From contig CM066727.1 of NCBI GenBank assembly GCA_033961575.1, positions 149,219,434 to 149,283,433 on the forward strand: a stretch of 64,000 bases of DNA. Reading direction: 5' to 3'. The position numbers were made by a program, and so were the translations under genes. This stretch comes from Aselliscus stoliczkanus. Its lineage: Eukaryota > Chordata > Mammalia > Chiroptera > Hipposideridae. The notes beneath the pieces were generated by a model. It had not been told where the DNA came from. It did no database searches and was given only the letters and a program-made list of their open reading frames with translations. Within the stretch, counting starts at the first letter, position 1; the number at the start of each line of letters is the position of its first letter. Positions 46,001 through 59,400 of the stretch are shown here, piece by piece.

Positions 46001-49000
46001 AGTTTTTCAGATGGCCTGTGCTATTGATACATTATTTGTATCTTGCTACTCTTGAAAATAATAGCGGGTGTAAAAAGGTGTAGTGTTATATTACTTGGTG
46101 CTGTAATAAGGGCCGGCCGAGTGGCGCGGCGGTTAAGCGCTGAAGCCAGCGGCCCCGGTTCGGGTCCCACTTATGAGGGCCAGTGACACTGCCCTCAAAA
46201 AAAAAAAAAAAATAAAAGGGGTTAATATGTTTAAATCTTCTTTAAAAAACTTTGTAAATACAGTAGTTTTAAGCTTCGTATACCCTTATTCTCCTATAGT
46301 CTTCAGAAGGAACTAAACTCTTGATCCATATTTGTGAATGAGTATTGTTTAAGTATATTTGTGAGACAAATGTCAACAGGATTTTGAAAAGGTTTCATTT
46401 TATGAAAGATAGGCTTGGAGGAAATCCAGCTAACCAGTATTGTATTAAATCCTGGTAAGAAATTGATAGATAGAGTATAGGACATGCTACCCCAAAATAT
46501 GGTACCTTGGCATATTGAAGTTTTTTTGTTTTTTGTTTTTTGTTTTCGTTTTTTTTTTGAGGGCAGCGTCACTGGCCCTCATATGTGGGACTGAACCGGG
46601 GCCACCTGCTTTCCAAGCCAGCGCTTAACCACCGCGCCACTCGGCCAGCCCTTGAAGTTTTTAAGTTGAGGGAATTTTGAGAAAACAGCAGAAACAGGAA
46701 GGTGTCACTGACCTCCCTCGTTTTGCTCTTCCCTGAAATAGGCTGTAAAATCCTCATGTGAGAGGTGCTCTTCTTTTTTTTTTTTTTTTTTTTAATTTAT
46801 TTTAAAAAAAAATTTTAAATTCTTTTCTTATTTTGAAATAAACATTTTTTTAAATTAGCTGCAGGTGCACAACACAGTACAATAGTTATACTTTTTACCC
46901 CTCAAAGTGACAACTCCCCTCCCCCAATTTTCCACCCCACTCCTCTCCCCCATATCATACTATCTATTACAATTCCTTTGACTCCCTTCCACCGTATAAT
47001 CCACATCCCATGACTATCTATATATTCAATTACAGTTGGCGTATAATATTATACAACATCAGTTTCAGGTGTACAGTGCAGTGATCAAGCATTTTAAGTG
47101 GTCTCCCTAACAAGACATGTGACCATCTGACACCCCACAAAATATTTACAACATTATTATATTCCCCGAACTGTCTTTCATATTCCTATGGCAATATTGT
47201 AGTTCTCTATTTATGCTATCTAATCCCTTCACCTTCTCCCTCATCCCCACACCCCTCCCAACTAGCAACCCTGTTTTTCTTCTATATCTATGAGACTGTT
47301 TCTGTTTACTTTGCTCATTCATTCAGTTTTTCAGATTCCACATATAAGTGAGATCATATGGTATTTGTCTTTATCCGACTGACTTATTTCACTTAACATA
47401 ATAGTCTGTAGGTCCATCCATATCGTTGCAAATGGTACGATTTCATTCTTCTTTATAGCTGAGTAATACTCCATTGTATAAATGTACCACAGTTTCTTTT
47501 TTCTTTTTTTTTTTTTAGCTGAGCCATCCTGCCACCTGTTGGCAGCTCAACGGCAACTCAGCTTGGGCTGGCCTCGAACCGCTGTTGTTCAGAGCTCAGC
47601 TTGCACTCTTGAGCGAGCTCTTAACCAACTGAGCCATTCGGCCGGCCCATGTACCACAGTTTCTTAATCCAGTCATCTATCAGTGGGCATTTTGGTTGTT
47701 TCCAAGTCTTGGCTATTGTAAATAGCGCTGCAATGAACATAGGGGTGCATATATTTTTTCGAATTAGCGTCTTGGAGTTCTCTGGGTAGATACCCAAGAG
47801 TGGAATTGCTGGGTCATACAGTAGTTCCATTTCCAGTTTTTTGAGATACCTCCATACTGATTTCCATAATGGCTGCACCAATTTGCAGACCCACCAACAG
47901 TGCACCAGGGTTCCCTTTTCTCCACAACCTTGCAGCACTTGCTGTTTGTTGATTTATTGATGATAGCCATTCTGACCGGAGTGAGGTGGTTTCTCATTGT
48001 GGTTTTTATTTGCATTTCTGTGATGATTAGTGAGGTTGAACATTTTTTCATATGACTGTTGGCCATCTGTATGTCCTCTTTAGAGAAATGCCTCTTCATA
48101 TCCTCTGCCCAATTTTTAATTGGGTTGTTTGTTTTTTTGGTGTTGAGTTGCATGAATGTTTTATAAATTTTGGATATCAACCCCTTATCAGATATATCGT
48201 TGGCAAATATCTTCTCCCATTCAGTAGGCTGCCTTTTTGTTTTATTGATGATTTCCTTTGCTGTGAAAAGACTTTTAAGTTTGATGTAATCCCATATGTT
48301 CATTTTTTCTTTTATTTCCCTTGCCTGAGGGGTATATCAGTACAAATATTACTCAGGGTAAGTCTGCAAACTTACTCCCTATGTTTTCTTCTAGGAGTTT
48401 TATGGTTTCAGGTCTTACATTTAAGTCTTTAATTCATTTTGAGTTTGTTCTCATATATGGTGTAAGTAGGTGGTCCATTTTCATTTTTTTGCACGTGTCA
48501 GTCCAATTTTCCCAGCACCATTTATTAAATAGACTATCTTTACTCCAATGTAAATTCTTTTTTTTTTTTTTTTTTTTTTTTTTTTGTGGGGAGTATCACT
48601 GGCCCTCATCTATGGGACCGAACCGGGGCTGCTGGCTTCCAAGGCCAGCGCTTAACCACCGCGCCACTCGGCCGGCCCTTCCAATGTAAATTCTTGCTTC
48701 CATTGTCATAGATTAAATGACCGTATATAGATGGGTTTATTCCTAGGCTCTGTATTCTGTTCCGTTGGTCTATGTGTCTGTTTTTATGCCAGTACCATAC
48801 TGTTTTGATTAATGTAGCCTTGATGTCAGGTAGTGTGATGCCTCCCACTTTGTTCTTATTTCTTAGGATTGCCGTGGCTATTCAGGGTCTTTTGTGGTTC
48901 CATATAAATTTTAGGATTCTATGTTCTATTTCTGAGAAAAATGTCCTTGGTAGTTTGATTGGATTTGCATTGAATCTAAATATTGCCTTAGGTAGTATTG

Positions 49001-51835
49001 ACATTTTAACTATATTAATTCTTCCTATCCATGAGCATGGTATGTATTTCCATTTATTTGTCTTCTTTGATTTCTCTCTTTAGTGTCTCATAATTTTCTG
49101 AGTACAGGTCTTTTACTTCTTTAGTTAAATTGATTTCTAGATATTTTATTTTTGAAGCAATTGTAAAAGGGATTGATTTCCTGATTTCTTCTTCTGATAG
49201 TTTATTATTGGTGTATACAAATGCAACTGATTTCTGAATATTAATTTTGTATCCTGCTACCTTACCAAATTTGTTTATCAGTTCTAGCAGTTTTTTGGTG
49301 GAGTCTTTGGCATTCTCTCTATATAGTATCATGTCATCTGCATATAATGACAATTTTACTTCCTCTTTTCCAATTTGGATTCCTTTTATTTCATTTTCTT
49401 GTCTGATTGCTGTGGCTAGAACTTGGAGAACTATGTTAAATAGAAGTGGTGAAAGTGGGCAGCCTTGTCTTCTTCCTGATCTTAAGGGGCAAGCTTTTAG
49501 CCTTTCCCCATTGAGTACGATGTTTGCTGTGGGCTTATCATATATGGCCTTTATTATGTTGAGATATGATCCCACTGAGAGGTGCTCTTCTTATATCTAG
49601 AGGAAAGGAGCATCCTTATTGCCGAAGACAGAGGGACTCCAAGAAGAATCCTCATAAATGGGCCTTGTTCATTTTCTTCCAGTTTACCACGATTATCTCA
49701 TACTCCTAAACCTGCCTTGTTTCTCTAGGATTGTCCACTCTTCATCACACCCAGCATAAAAGTACATAGATCTCACGTTTTTTTGTTTGTTTGTTTGTTT
49801 TTGGGGGTGTCCTCATTTCCTTTTTATTATTTTATTTTTATTTTTTTGAGGGCAGTGTCACTGACCCTCATATGTGGGACCGAACTGGGGTCGCTGGCTT
49901 CCCAAACCAGCACTTAACCACCGTGCCACTCGGCTGGCCCCCTCATTTCCTTTTGAAGGCTTTTGTGTCACACAAAACATTAAATAAATTCATATGCTTT
50001 TCTCTTGTTAATCTGTCTTTGTCAGTTTATTTTTCAGACCCACCCAAGGAAAAGGGTCAATGAAAACTTTTTCCTTCCCTACAATATCAAGACTGGATTA
50101 AAAAGACAAAGTTGAGATACAATTCACTTACCTAAACTCCACACTTTCAGTGGTTTTTAGTATATTCACAAGGTTGTGGAATCATCACCATTGAATACTT
50201 CCAGAATATTTTCATCCCTCCAAAATGAGACCCCATACACCTTAGCATTCACTTTTTATTCCCCCTCCTCCCAGCCCCTGGCAACCACTAATCTACTTTC
50301 TGTCTGTGGATTTATCTATTCTGGACATTTCATATAAATGGAATCATTCAATATGTGGCCTTTCTTTTTTTTTGCTTGGATGCTTTCAATCCCCATAATG
50401 TTTTCAAGGTTCATCTGTGTGTTGTATGTATCAGTACTTTTATGGCTGAATAATATTCCATTTTATCACTGTACTACATTTTATTTATCCATCAGTTAAT
50501 GGACATGTGGGTTTCCACTTTTTGGTTATTACGGATATTGCCACTATGAACATTTGTGTACAAGTTTTTGTGTGAACATTATGTTTTTAATTCTCATGGG
50601 TGTATACATAGGAGTGGAATTGCTGGGCCATATAATAACTCTATATTTAACTTTTTGAAGAACTGCCAAACAGCTTTCCAAAGAGGCTGCACCATTTTAC
50701 ATCCCCTCTAGCATGCATGACGGTTCCTGTTTCTCCACATCCTCACTAGCACTTGGTATTGTCCTCTTTTTGCTTATTGCCACCCTTGTGAGTGTGAGGT
50801 GGGTTTTCTTTGTGGTTTTGATTTGCGTTTTCCTAACGACTAATGGTGTTGAGCCTCTTGTCTTGAGCTCATTGGCCATTTGTGTATCTTCTTTGGAGAA
50901 ATGTCTATTCAAATCCTTTGCCCATTTAAAAAATTGGGCTATTTCTCTATTGTTGAGTTGCAGTAGTAAGTTATGTATTCTGGATACTAGATTCTTTTTT
51001 TTTTTTTTTTTTTTTAAAGATTTTATTGGGGAATTGGTGGAGGGGAACAGCGTTGGGGAATTGGGGAAGGGGAACAGACAAGTTGCCGTCTTCTTGTTCT
51101 TCAGTTTAGTTGCGGAGGATGTTACTTCACTGTTGGTATCGTCATTGCGCTCTTCCCGGATGAGGCAGATCGGTCGCTGGCCTCTGGATGTCGCTCATCG
51201 CGGCTATTGGCAGCTCACACTGGCTGCCAGCCGCTCACGCTGGCTGCGGGCCACTCACTGTAGCCTATGGCAGCCCACTGCAGCAGGGGCTGCAGCCCAC
51301 ACCATCACCGGGACTCGCACAGCCCAGCTCCAGGTGGAGCTGTTGTTAGCTGTAGAGGGCAGTGTCACTGGCCCTCATGTGGGATCCGAACCGGGGCCGC
51401 TGGCATCCCAAAACCAGCTCTTAACCAATGCGCCACTCGGCCGGCCCTGGATACTAGATTCTTTATCAGATATATGATTTGTAAATACTTTCTCCCATTT
51501 TGTGGTCTGTCTTTTCACTTTCTTGATAGTGTCCTTTGAAACAAAAGTTTTAAATTTTTATGAAGTCTGATTTATCTGTTTTTTTTCCCCTTTGGCTTTC
51601 ATAGTTTATATAGGATATTTTTGTGTCATAGCTAAGAAACCATTGCCTAATTCAAGGTGACGAAGATTTACACATGTGTTTTTTTCTAAGAGTTTTATAG
51701 TTTTTGTTCTTACATTTAGGTGTAAGACTGACTTGAACTTCAAGATTTATCTTAGCTTCATCCTAAAACCATTTTGGATTGGTGGGCATCATTGCCTTTT
51801 TGTGTGTGTAACTTTGGCTTTCTAAAGTTTGGTTG

Positions 51836-51886
<51 letters not shown>

Positions 51887-52569
51887 TGTGTGTGTGTATG
51901 TATGGGTTTAGTTGTTTATTTAAATCTACCCACTTTTATACTAAGAACCAGGGCGGTAACTAAATTTTTACTTAGAATAGCACTCAATAAATTGGTAAAT
52001 ACAATAAGTTATTTGGTAAAACAAGAAGTTATTTAAATGTTTTGTGGTAAAGAAGGTAGCTTGCACAACTTGGGTGGGAAGATGCAAAGAAGTGGTCACC
52101 TTAAGGGCCGGCCGAGTGGCGCAGTGGTTAAGCGCTGGCTTGGGAAGCCAGCGGCCCCGGTTCGGGTCCCACATATGAGGGCCAGTGACACTGCCCTCAA
52201 AAAAAAAAAAAAAAAAAAAGTGGTCACCTTAAAACCTTAAATTAGCTGAGAATGAATACAAAACTTTTGGGGGGAAGAATCTTCTGTTTTGGTAAACAAA
52301 GGGACTGCATAATGTTCATTGGCTGTTGTTAAAACTTGAAACAAAACAGCTGGAAAAAAAGCAACTTTGCAATCTTTTAGTATCTACTTAAATGTACTAG
52401 GCATACATACAAAATGTTGCCAGTTCTGTTCACCCTGGTAAGGAAAGGGATAGAGACAATCACCAGATGGGTTAACTTTAGCTATAAAGGAAACAGGACC
52501 TGGGTGTGAATCTCAGTTATGCTATTTACTGGTTGTGTGACTTTGGGCAAATACATTTTTCTGAGGTTA

Positions 52570-52606
<37 letters not shown>

Positions 52607-53436
52607 AGTGTCACTGGCCCTCATATGTGGGACCGAACCGGGGCCACTGGCTTCCGAAGCCAGCGCTTAACTACCGCGCCACTCAGCCAGCCAGCCCCAA
52701 ATTCATTTTTCTTTAACATCAATTTCCTTATTTGTGAAATACGGATTGTGAGAGTGCCTACCTCATAGCATCGTTGGGATGGTTAAATGAGACAGACAGC
52801 ATACTGCCTGTCTTAATAAACACTTAATAGTAGCTTTTGTTATTCTGGGTTTGTGACTATTTGTAATATTTAAATAATTAAATTTGCCTTATTTCTTCCC
52901 TTGTTTCTCAGTCACATTTTAACCCCAGCTTTAAGAAAGTGGTCAGTTTGATTCTTTTTATGAAATGAGTTATAGTTATTAGCTTGTTATGTTATATTTA
53001 ATTCATATTTCCTTTCTTTGCATAAAGCTGGAATTGATGTAGACGTGGTCATGCTTCAGGAATCCCGAGTTTATAATATGATTGCTAGGCAACAATTCTG
53101 TTATAAAAATGTGCTTATCCCAAAGTGGCATGATGTATGGACACGGATACAGGTAATAATTTGGGGCCCCTGACAGGGGCAGCTTCTGTGAATATTTATC
53201 TGTCTGTATTAGTGAGTACTTTGACGTATTTTTTTTTCTTTTCACACATAATTAAAAAAAAAAAAGTATTAACAACCTTGGTAGGGTTGAGATGATCCTG
53301 AATTGTGTTTTCATCAATAAGTATTTATGCCTGCTTTGTGTTCCTCTCTCTCTTTAAGTATCTTACAGAACTTGACCCTAAGGTGAACTTTTTTCCTCCT
53401 TTTCCCAAAGAAACTGCTTCCTTCTCTTGCCCTCTC

Positions 53437-53486
<50 letters not shown>

Positions 53487-56400
53487 CCTTCTACACACCT
53501 CTTTGCCTTCTTTGGCCTGGAAACTGTTGTGTGCTGGTCAGGATGTAAACTCTTTTGCCATGCTGCTCCTATTTTGATTCTACACAAGATGTTTTATAAC
53601 CCCCTCCCGCCCCCCAACTTTCCCCTTGATGGAATGACTTCGGTCTCATTTGTTACATAACACTGTTAAGCCACCTGGCAAGCAAGAGTGTCTGGCTATA
53701 ATAATGATTGAACAAAATGAGTCCTTTTGGAAGTATTGCTGCTGCTGTAAGCAAAGTTACTGATAAGGGCATTTGTTGTTCACATCAAAAACATAAGGGT
53801 GGCTTGTGGGTTTTTTAATTCTCTTTTTATTGTCTGATACAAAGATCATACTGCATCTGGGGCAAATTATAACCAACATTTACCTGTAATCAGTGATTTG
53901 TGACAAAGGGTTGAATTTCTCTGCCTGTCATTATGGGGAACATTTTTGGGGCTGTTTATATGCCTGGTAATTTTCTTAATATTCTAGATCCTTACTTTAT
54001 ATTATCTCTCACAAATAGCTGTATTGATAACCCTTTCTGCTTGGAAGTCCCCTCCCCACTCCATCTATGTTCTGGCTTAATAGTAGGTTCAGACCATGGT
54101 AACACAAGACGTTCTAGCTGCTGCCTCTGTGTACCGTATGCAATGTCTTTTGCCCAATTATGTTTTAGCTGCTGCATCTCTAGTTATAAGGCTTGTGGAA
54201 AACTAGTACCATTTCTGATTTAGATACGTACTCTATAAAGTTTTTTAAAAAATTGTGTTTGTGAAAAATTTTAATTCCTACTTCCTTTTTTCTCATCCTG
54301 ATTTGATTTGTGTTACAGATCCGGATAAATAGTTCCAGATTGGTACAAGTCACCCAGGTGGAGAATGAAGAGAAACTGAAGGAGCTAGAGCAATTTAGTA
54401 TCTGGAACTTCTTTTCCTCCATTTTAAAAGAGAAATTGAATGACACTTATGTTAACGTGGGTCTATACAGCACAAAAACCTGCCTCAAAGTTGAGATTAT
54501 AGAGGATGACACCAAATACAGTGTCGCTGTGACCCGCAGTAAGTCTTACCTCTGTTTTTCTGATAGATTGTATAGCGAGAAGGGACTGAGCTTTGGGGGG
54601 TATAATTAATGAGACAAAGAAATCAGCCCAAGACAATTCCATTTTGGTTATGATTATAACCTGAGTAAACCACTGCTCCAAACAGTTTAGAGAGACTCCA
54701 CCCCCCATGAAACCTTTTAGGCCTAGAATCGAGACTTTACCTTAGATCATTCTGAGTACCTCCTTATCTAGAATTGTGAAGACATACATTCCTAACACTT
54801 CCAGTGGCCATGACCTGATATTCCTAGTATTCTTTAGAGTAAGAAAGGTGTATTTCTGCTTTCTGGGCACTTTTAGAGAAAGATAGATGTCCTGAAATGT
54901 ACAGGTCTACATTTGAAGACATGAATGGTTAATAAAAACTGATGAAAAGTAGAGCTGACTATTAATACTTCATAAGTAGAAAGTATTTGTGGAACCATAA
55001 ATAAATATGAAGATCACTGCAGATTAAAACTTAATTCAGTACAGTAGGAGTTTTGGTTTCTCCTTTGTTACTACTCAGGATCCTGTGTTGTTAGGAGTAG
55101 AAATATTCCTGGGTTTTGTTACAAAATAGTTTGTGCTCTCCTTTTTTACTTTTTTCTTTTAAATTTAACTTCGTTGGGGGAACAGTGTGTTTTTCCCAAG
55201 ACCCATCAGCTCCAAGTCAAGTTGTTGTCCTTCAATCTTAGTTATAGAGGGTGCAGCTCAGCTCCAAGTCCAGTCGCCATCTTCAATTTAGTTGCGGGGA
55301 GGGCGCAGCCCACCATCCCATGTGGGAGTCCAACTGGCAACGTTGTTAAGAGCACCACTCTAACCAACTGAGCCATGCAGCCTCCCACTGGCAGCTCAGC
55401 TCCAGTCGTTGTCTTCAATCTAGTTGCAGAGGGCGCAACTCACTGGCCCATGTGGGAATTGAACTGGAAACCTTGTTCAGAGCTCGCATTCTAACCAACT
55501 GACTCACCAGTCACCCCAGTTTGTGCCCTTCTAATTGTCCTAGAGTTCCATATTCTTTGGTTCGATGGGATTGGGCTGTTTTTTGGTTTCCTTTTACATT
55601 TACTGATCCGTCTTGCTCCTGTTCTGCTTGTGGACCTCAGCTAGATTCAGAGCTCTTGAATGTGAAAGCTGTAGGAGTGTCTGGTATGCTACTCAGGCCT
55701 CTGCTTGGGCCTCTGGTCCTGGGTGAGATGTGTTTGAGTGTAGGCTTTTCCAATACAGTGGTTGTGTAGCGAAAAGAAGTAAGTAGTTATGTGGGGTAAG
55801 TAAAGCAGCCAGTTAGAGAATAACAGAGGGCTCTGACCCAAAGTTCTGGGCAAATCTGCTGAATCCTAGCCTGTTAATGACCTAAGGCTTGAAACATAGG
55901 TTGTGGAGACCCCTTGTGGGCAATTGCATGAAGTGCTGATGGCACTATGCCTGGCTCTGCTGAAGCAAAGCTTGGTTTCTTTTAGCCTTAGTGTAGGTAG
56001 TCAAAATAAAAATAAGATCTTTGGGAAAGTACAGGTTAGACAGAGACCTAATTGCACTTCTTCTTTGGAAGGGTGTCCAGGCTTTGTGTGGAATTTACAA
56101 TGCTGTCTAAGAGGGCTGTTTGCATTTATTTTATTAGATGACCAATAATCCAATAATGCCAACATTGCCTTTTTTTTTTTAGATTTTATTGGGGAATTGG
56201 GGGAGTGGAACAGACAAATCCTTTTGTTCTTCAGTCTAGTTGTGGAGGACATTGCTTCACTGGCCCATGTTGGGATCATCATTGTGCTCTTCTCGGGTGA
56301 GGCAGATTGGTAGCCGGCCTCTGGACAGCCGCTCACAGCGGCTCTTGGCAGCTCATAGCGGCCGCCAGCCACTCACTGTAGCCTATGGCAGCCCACTGCA

Positions 56401-59400
56401 GCAGGGGCTGCAGCCATACCATCCCCGGGGACTCACAGCAGCCCAGCTCCCGATGGAGCTGTTGTTCACCATCTTAGCTGTAGAGGGCAGTGTCACTGGC
56501 CCTGATATGTGGCATCTGGACCAGGGCCGCTGGCATCGCAAGCCAGCTCTTAACCAACGCACCACTCGGCCGGCCCCCAACATTGCCTTTTAATCTATCT
56601 GGTAGTTCCCCTTATCCATGGTTTCGCTTTCTGTGGTTTCAGTTACCTGCAGTCAACCTCTGTCTGAAAATCTTAAATGGAAAATTTCAGGGCCGGCCGA
56701 GTGGCACAGTGGTTAAGCGCTGGCCTTGGAAGCCAGCGGCCCCGGTTCGGTCCCACATATGAGGGCCAGTGACACTGCCCTCAAAAAAAAAAAAAAAAAG
56801 AAAATTTCATACATAAACAATTTATAAGTTTTAAATTGCATGCCATTCTGAGTAATTTGATGAAATCTCAAACTCCCATCTGGATGCAAATCATCCCTTT
56901 GTCCACTGTATCCATGCTGTATACACTGCCCTCCCATTAGTCACCTAGCAGGCATCTGGGTTATCAGATTGATTGTCATGGGTGATTGTGCTGTGTTCAA
57001 GTAGCCCTTAGTTTACTAACTAGTAGCCCTAAAATACAAGAGTAGTGATGCTGGCAATTTGGATATGCCAAAGAGAAGCCATAAAGTGCTTCCTTGAAGT
57101 GAAAAGGTGAATTATTGAGTTAATAAGGAAAGGAAAAAAATCATATGCTGAGGTTGCTAAGATAAATGGTAAGAATGAATCTTCTATCTGTAAAATTGTG
57201 AAGAAGGAAAAAGAAATCTGTGCTAGTTTTGCTGTCACACCTCAAACTGCAAAAGTTAAGCTACAGTGTGTGATAAGTGCTTCGTTAAGATGAAAAAGGC
57301 ATTAAATTAGTGGGTGGAAGACATGAACAGAAAATGTGTTCCGACTGACGGCAGTGTGTTTTGCTCCAGAAAACACTGAACCTGTATGAAGACTTCAGCA
57401 AGGGATTCTTAGAAATGAGTGACTATATTTCACATAGCTTTTATTACAGTATATAGTTATAATTGTTCTATTTTATTACTGTTAATCTCTTACTGTGCCT
57501 AATTTATAAATTAAACTTATATATATGTATACATACACACATATATATAGGGTTCAGTACTATCTACATATGAATGAGGTGTGATCAAACAATATGGTGA
57601 ATGTTTAAATTAAAAAATTTTATTACAGTAAAAGACACATTGCCATTAATCCTCCTCAAAACACCCCCTCCTCGCTTCGAACACACTTATCTCACCATTC
57701 TTGCCACTTTCTGAAGCAGTTCTGGAAGTCCTTTTCCATGAGTGTCTTTAGTTGTGTGGTCGTGGCTGCCTCAATGTCCTGAATCATTTTGACTTTGGGG
57801 AAGAGCCAGAAGTTGCAGGGTGCCAGATCTGGTGAATAAGGTGGATGAAGACACACCATAATGTTTATATTTGACAGAAATTGCCGTACCAGAAGTGATG
57901 TGTGACATGGAGCATTGTCAGATGGAGGATGATTTACGGCACACTTTAAAACACAACTTTTCAACCGTAGCTCACACCCAACTGACTGCACCAGACAGGT
58001 TGAAACTTGTCACACACTGTTATTAAGGTTCGATGCGCTGCTTCTAATATTGAAGATCCCTGCCTTTCTGTTAGATGGCACTCGGCAGCAGCATTCACTG
58101 TATTTTGTGATCACAACGGAAAGGCTCCGTGTCACACATCGCTTCTGGTATGGCAATTCTGTCAAATATAAACATTACAGTGTGTCCTCACCCACCTTAT
58201 TCACTGGATCTGGCACCGTGCAAGTTCTGGCTCTTTTCCCAAAGTCAAAATGACCATGACAGGTAAACATTTTGAATCCATTCAGGACATGGAGGCATCC
58301 AAGACATGCAACTAAAGACACTCACAAAAGAGGACTTCCAGAACTGCTTCAGAAAGTGGCAAGAACAATGGGATAAGTATGTTTCAGGTGACGGGGAGTG
58401 TTTTAAGGGGGATTGATGGCAATGTATCTTTTACTGTAATAATTTTTTTTAAAATTTAAACATTCACTGTATTTTGTGATCACACCTCATATATAGTATA
58501 TATAGGGTTCAGTACTGTCCATGGTTTCAAGCATCCACTAGGGATCTTCAAATGTATCCGCCATGGATGAGGGGGGACTACTATAATGCCTCAAACTGTT
58601 TGGTTCCCCTATTAAGCAGAAGTCTCTATTTATTTCAGGATTTGACCCCAAACTCTTCCTCGTTTTCCTCCTTGGACTTATGTTATTTTTTTGTGGAGAC
58701 TTGCTAAGCAGGTAGGTTCCAAGGCTAGAGTGCGAAATGATGAGGCTTAGACCCATCCTGTTTGACTTTTATCATAAAAAGAAGTGCTGCCATTTCCTTT
58801 TTCAGGACCTTTATGGCTAGGCCATTGCCTGCTTGGATGATTTTTAAAAATACTTTAATATGTGTTATGATTTTATTTTTCTTGTATTGAACAATACAGG
58901 ACTGACAATAATGAAATCCCCCCGTTGGGTTGACCCCTCTTGTGATGGGATTTATTGCCAATACATCATCCACTCTTTGCACCATTAGAAATAATGTGTT
59001 AAGCCCTTATTTTTACTGGACTATGTGTTGATAAGTTTCGTGCCTGTAGAGGTAAAGAAACAGACATGAACTAATTCATTTCATGCCTTTAGTAGGCTAC
59101 TAGCTAAGCTAGGTGACACTGACATGTACAAATATAAAGAAAACATAGATAACTAAACAAAGGTAGAATCAATATTAACTTTGTATCCAAGGAAAAAGAA
59201 TATCTGTGGAGTAGTAAATGAAAGATTAACAACTTTGAAGTTGGGCTGGAGTGAGGTTGGTGGTAGTTGTTCCTACTTTGGGGACCTTAAGAGAAACTCA
59301 CTGTGAGGGAGAAATAACTGGATAGAAAGAGCCTGGAATAGGAGTAGGAGCTCTCTGCTGTAGGCCCTGTGTTTGGCTTATCCTGCTGGGTAATCAGTTC

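Larger units (their letters stand above)
46776..49575 (-). repeat. NEMP1: 5'-truncated L1 insertion (2.8 kb) with ORF2 reverse-transcriptase remnant
   Basis: Perfect TGAGAGGTGCTCTTCTT duplications at 46759-46775 and 49576-49592 bound it. Orientation is minus: poly(T) at its left, 3' UTR at 46800-47480, then ORF2. The minus frame 49054-49575 is open for about 170 codons and includes the RT catalytic YADD motif. Two SINEs (47499, 48560) later landed in it. Not a functional element: the 5' part is missing. Confidence 0.92.
42731..53027 (+). other. NEMP1: NEMP1 intron 1, 10.3 kb, dominated by transposable elements
   Basis: Runs from the donor GTACCG at 42731 to the acceptor ending at 53027. It holds three L1 remnants on the minus strand, about ten SINEs, one mariner MITE and a split MIR. 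I see nothing recognisable in 43,050-44,150. Confidence 0.85.
56600..58584 (+). mobile_element. NEMP1: Tigger (pogo-type) DNA transposon remnant
   Basis: Left end GGTAGTTCCCCTTATCCATGG and right end CATCCATGGCGGA (complement) / GGGGGGACTACTATA fit Tigger inverted ends. Decayed transposase-like sequence lies at about 57025-57420. It is interrupted by a short SINE (56690-56799) and a mariner fragment (57574-58490). Confidence 0.7.

Noticed and set aside
52105..52218. tRNA gene candidate with A and B boxes
   Set aside because: It has a poly(A) tail, target duplications and many sister copies, so it is a SINE. No clean cloverleaf with anticodon arm is apparent.
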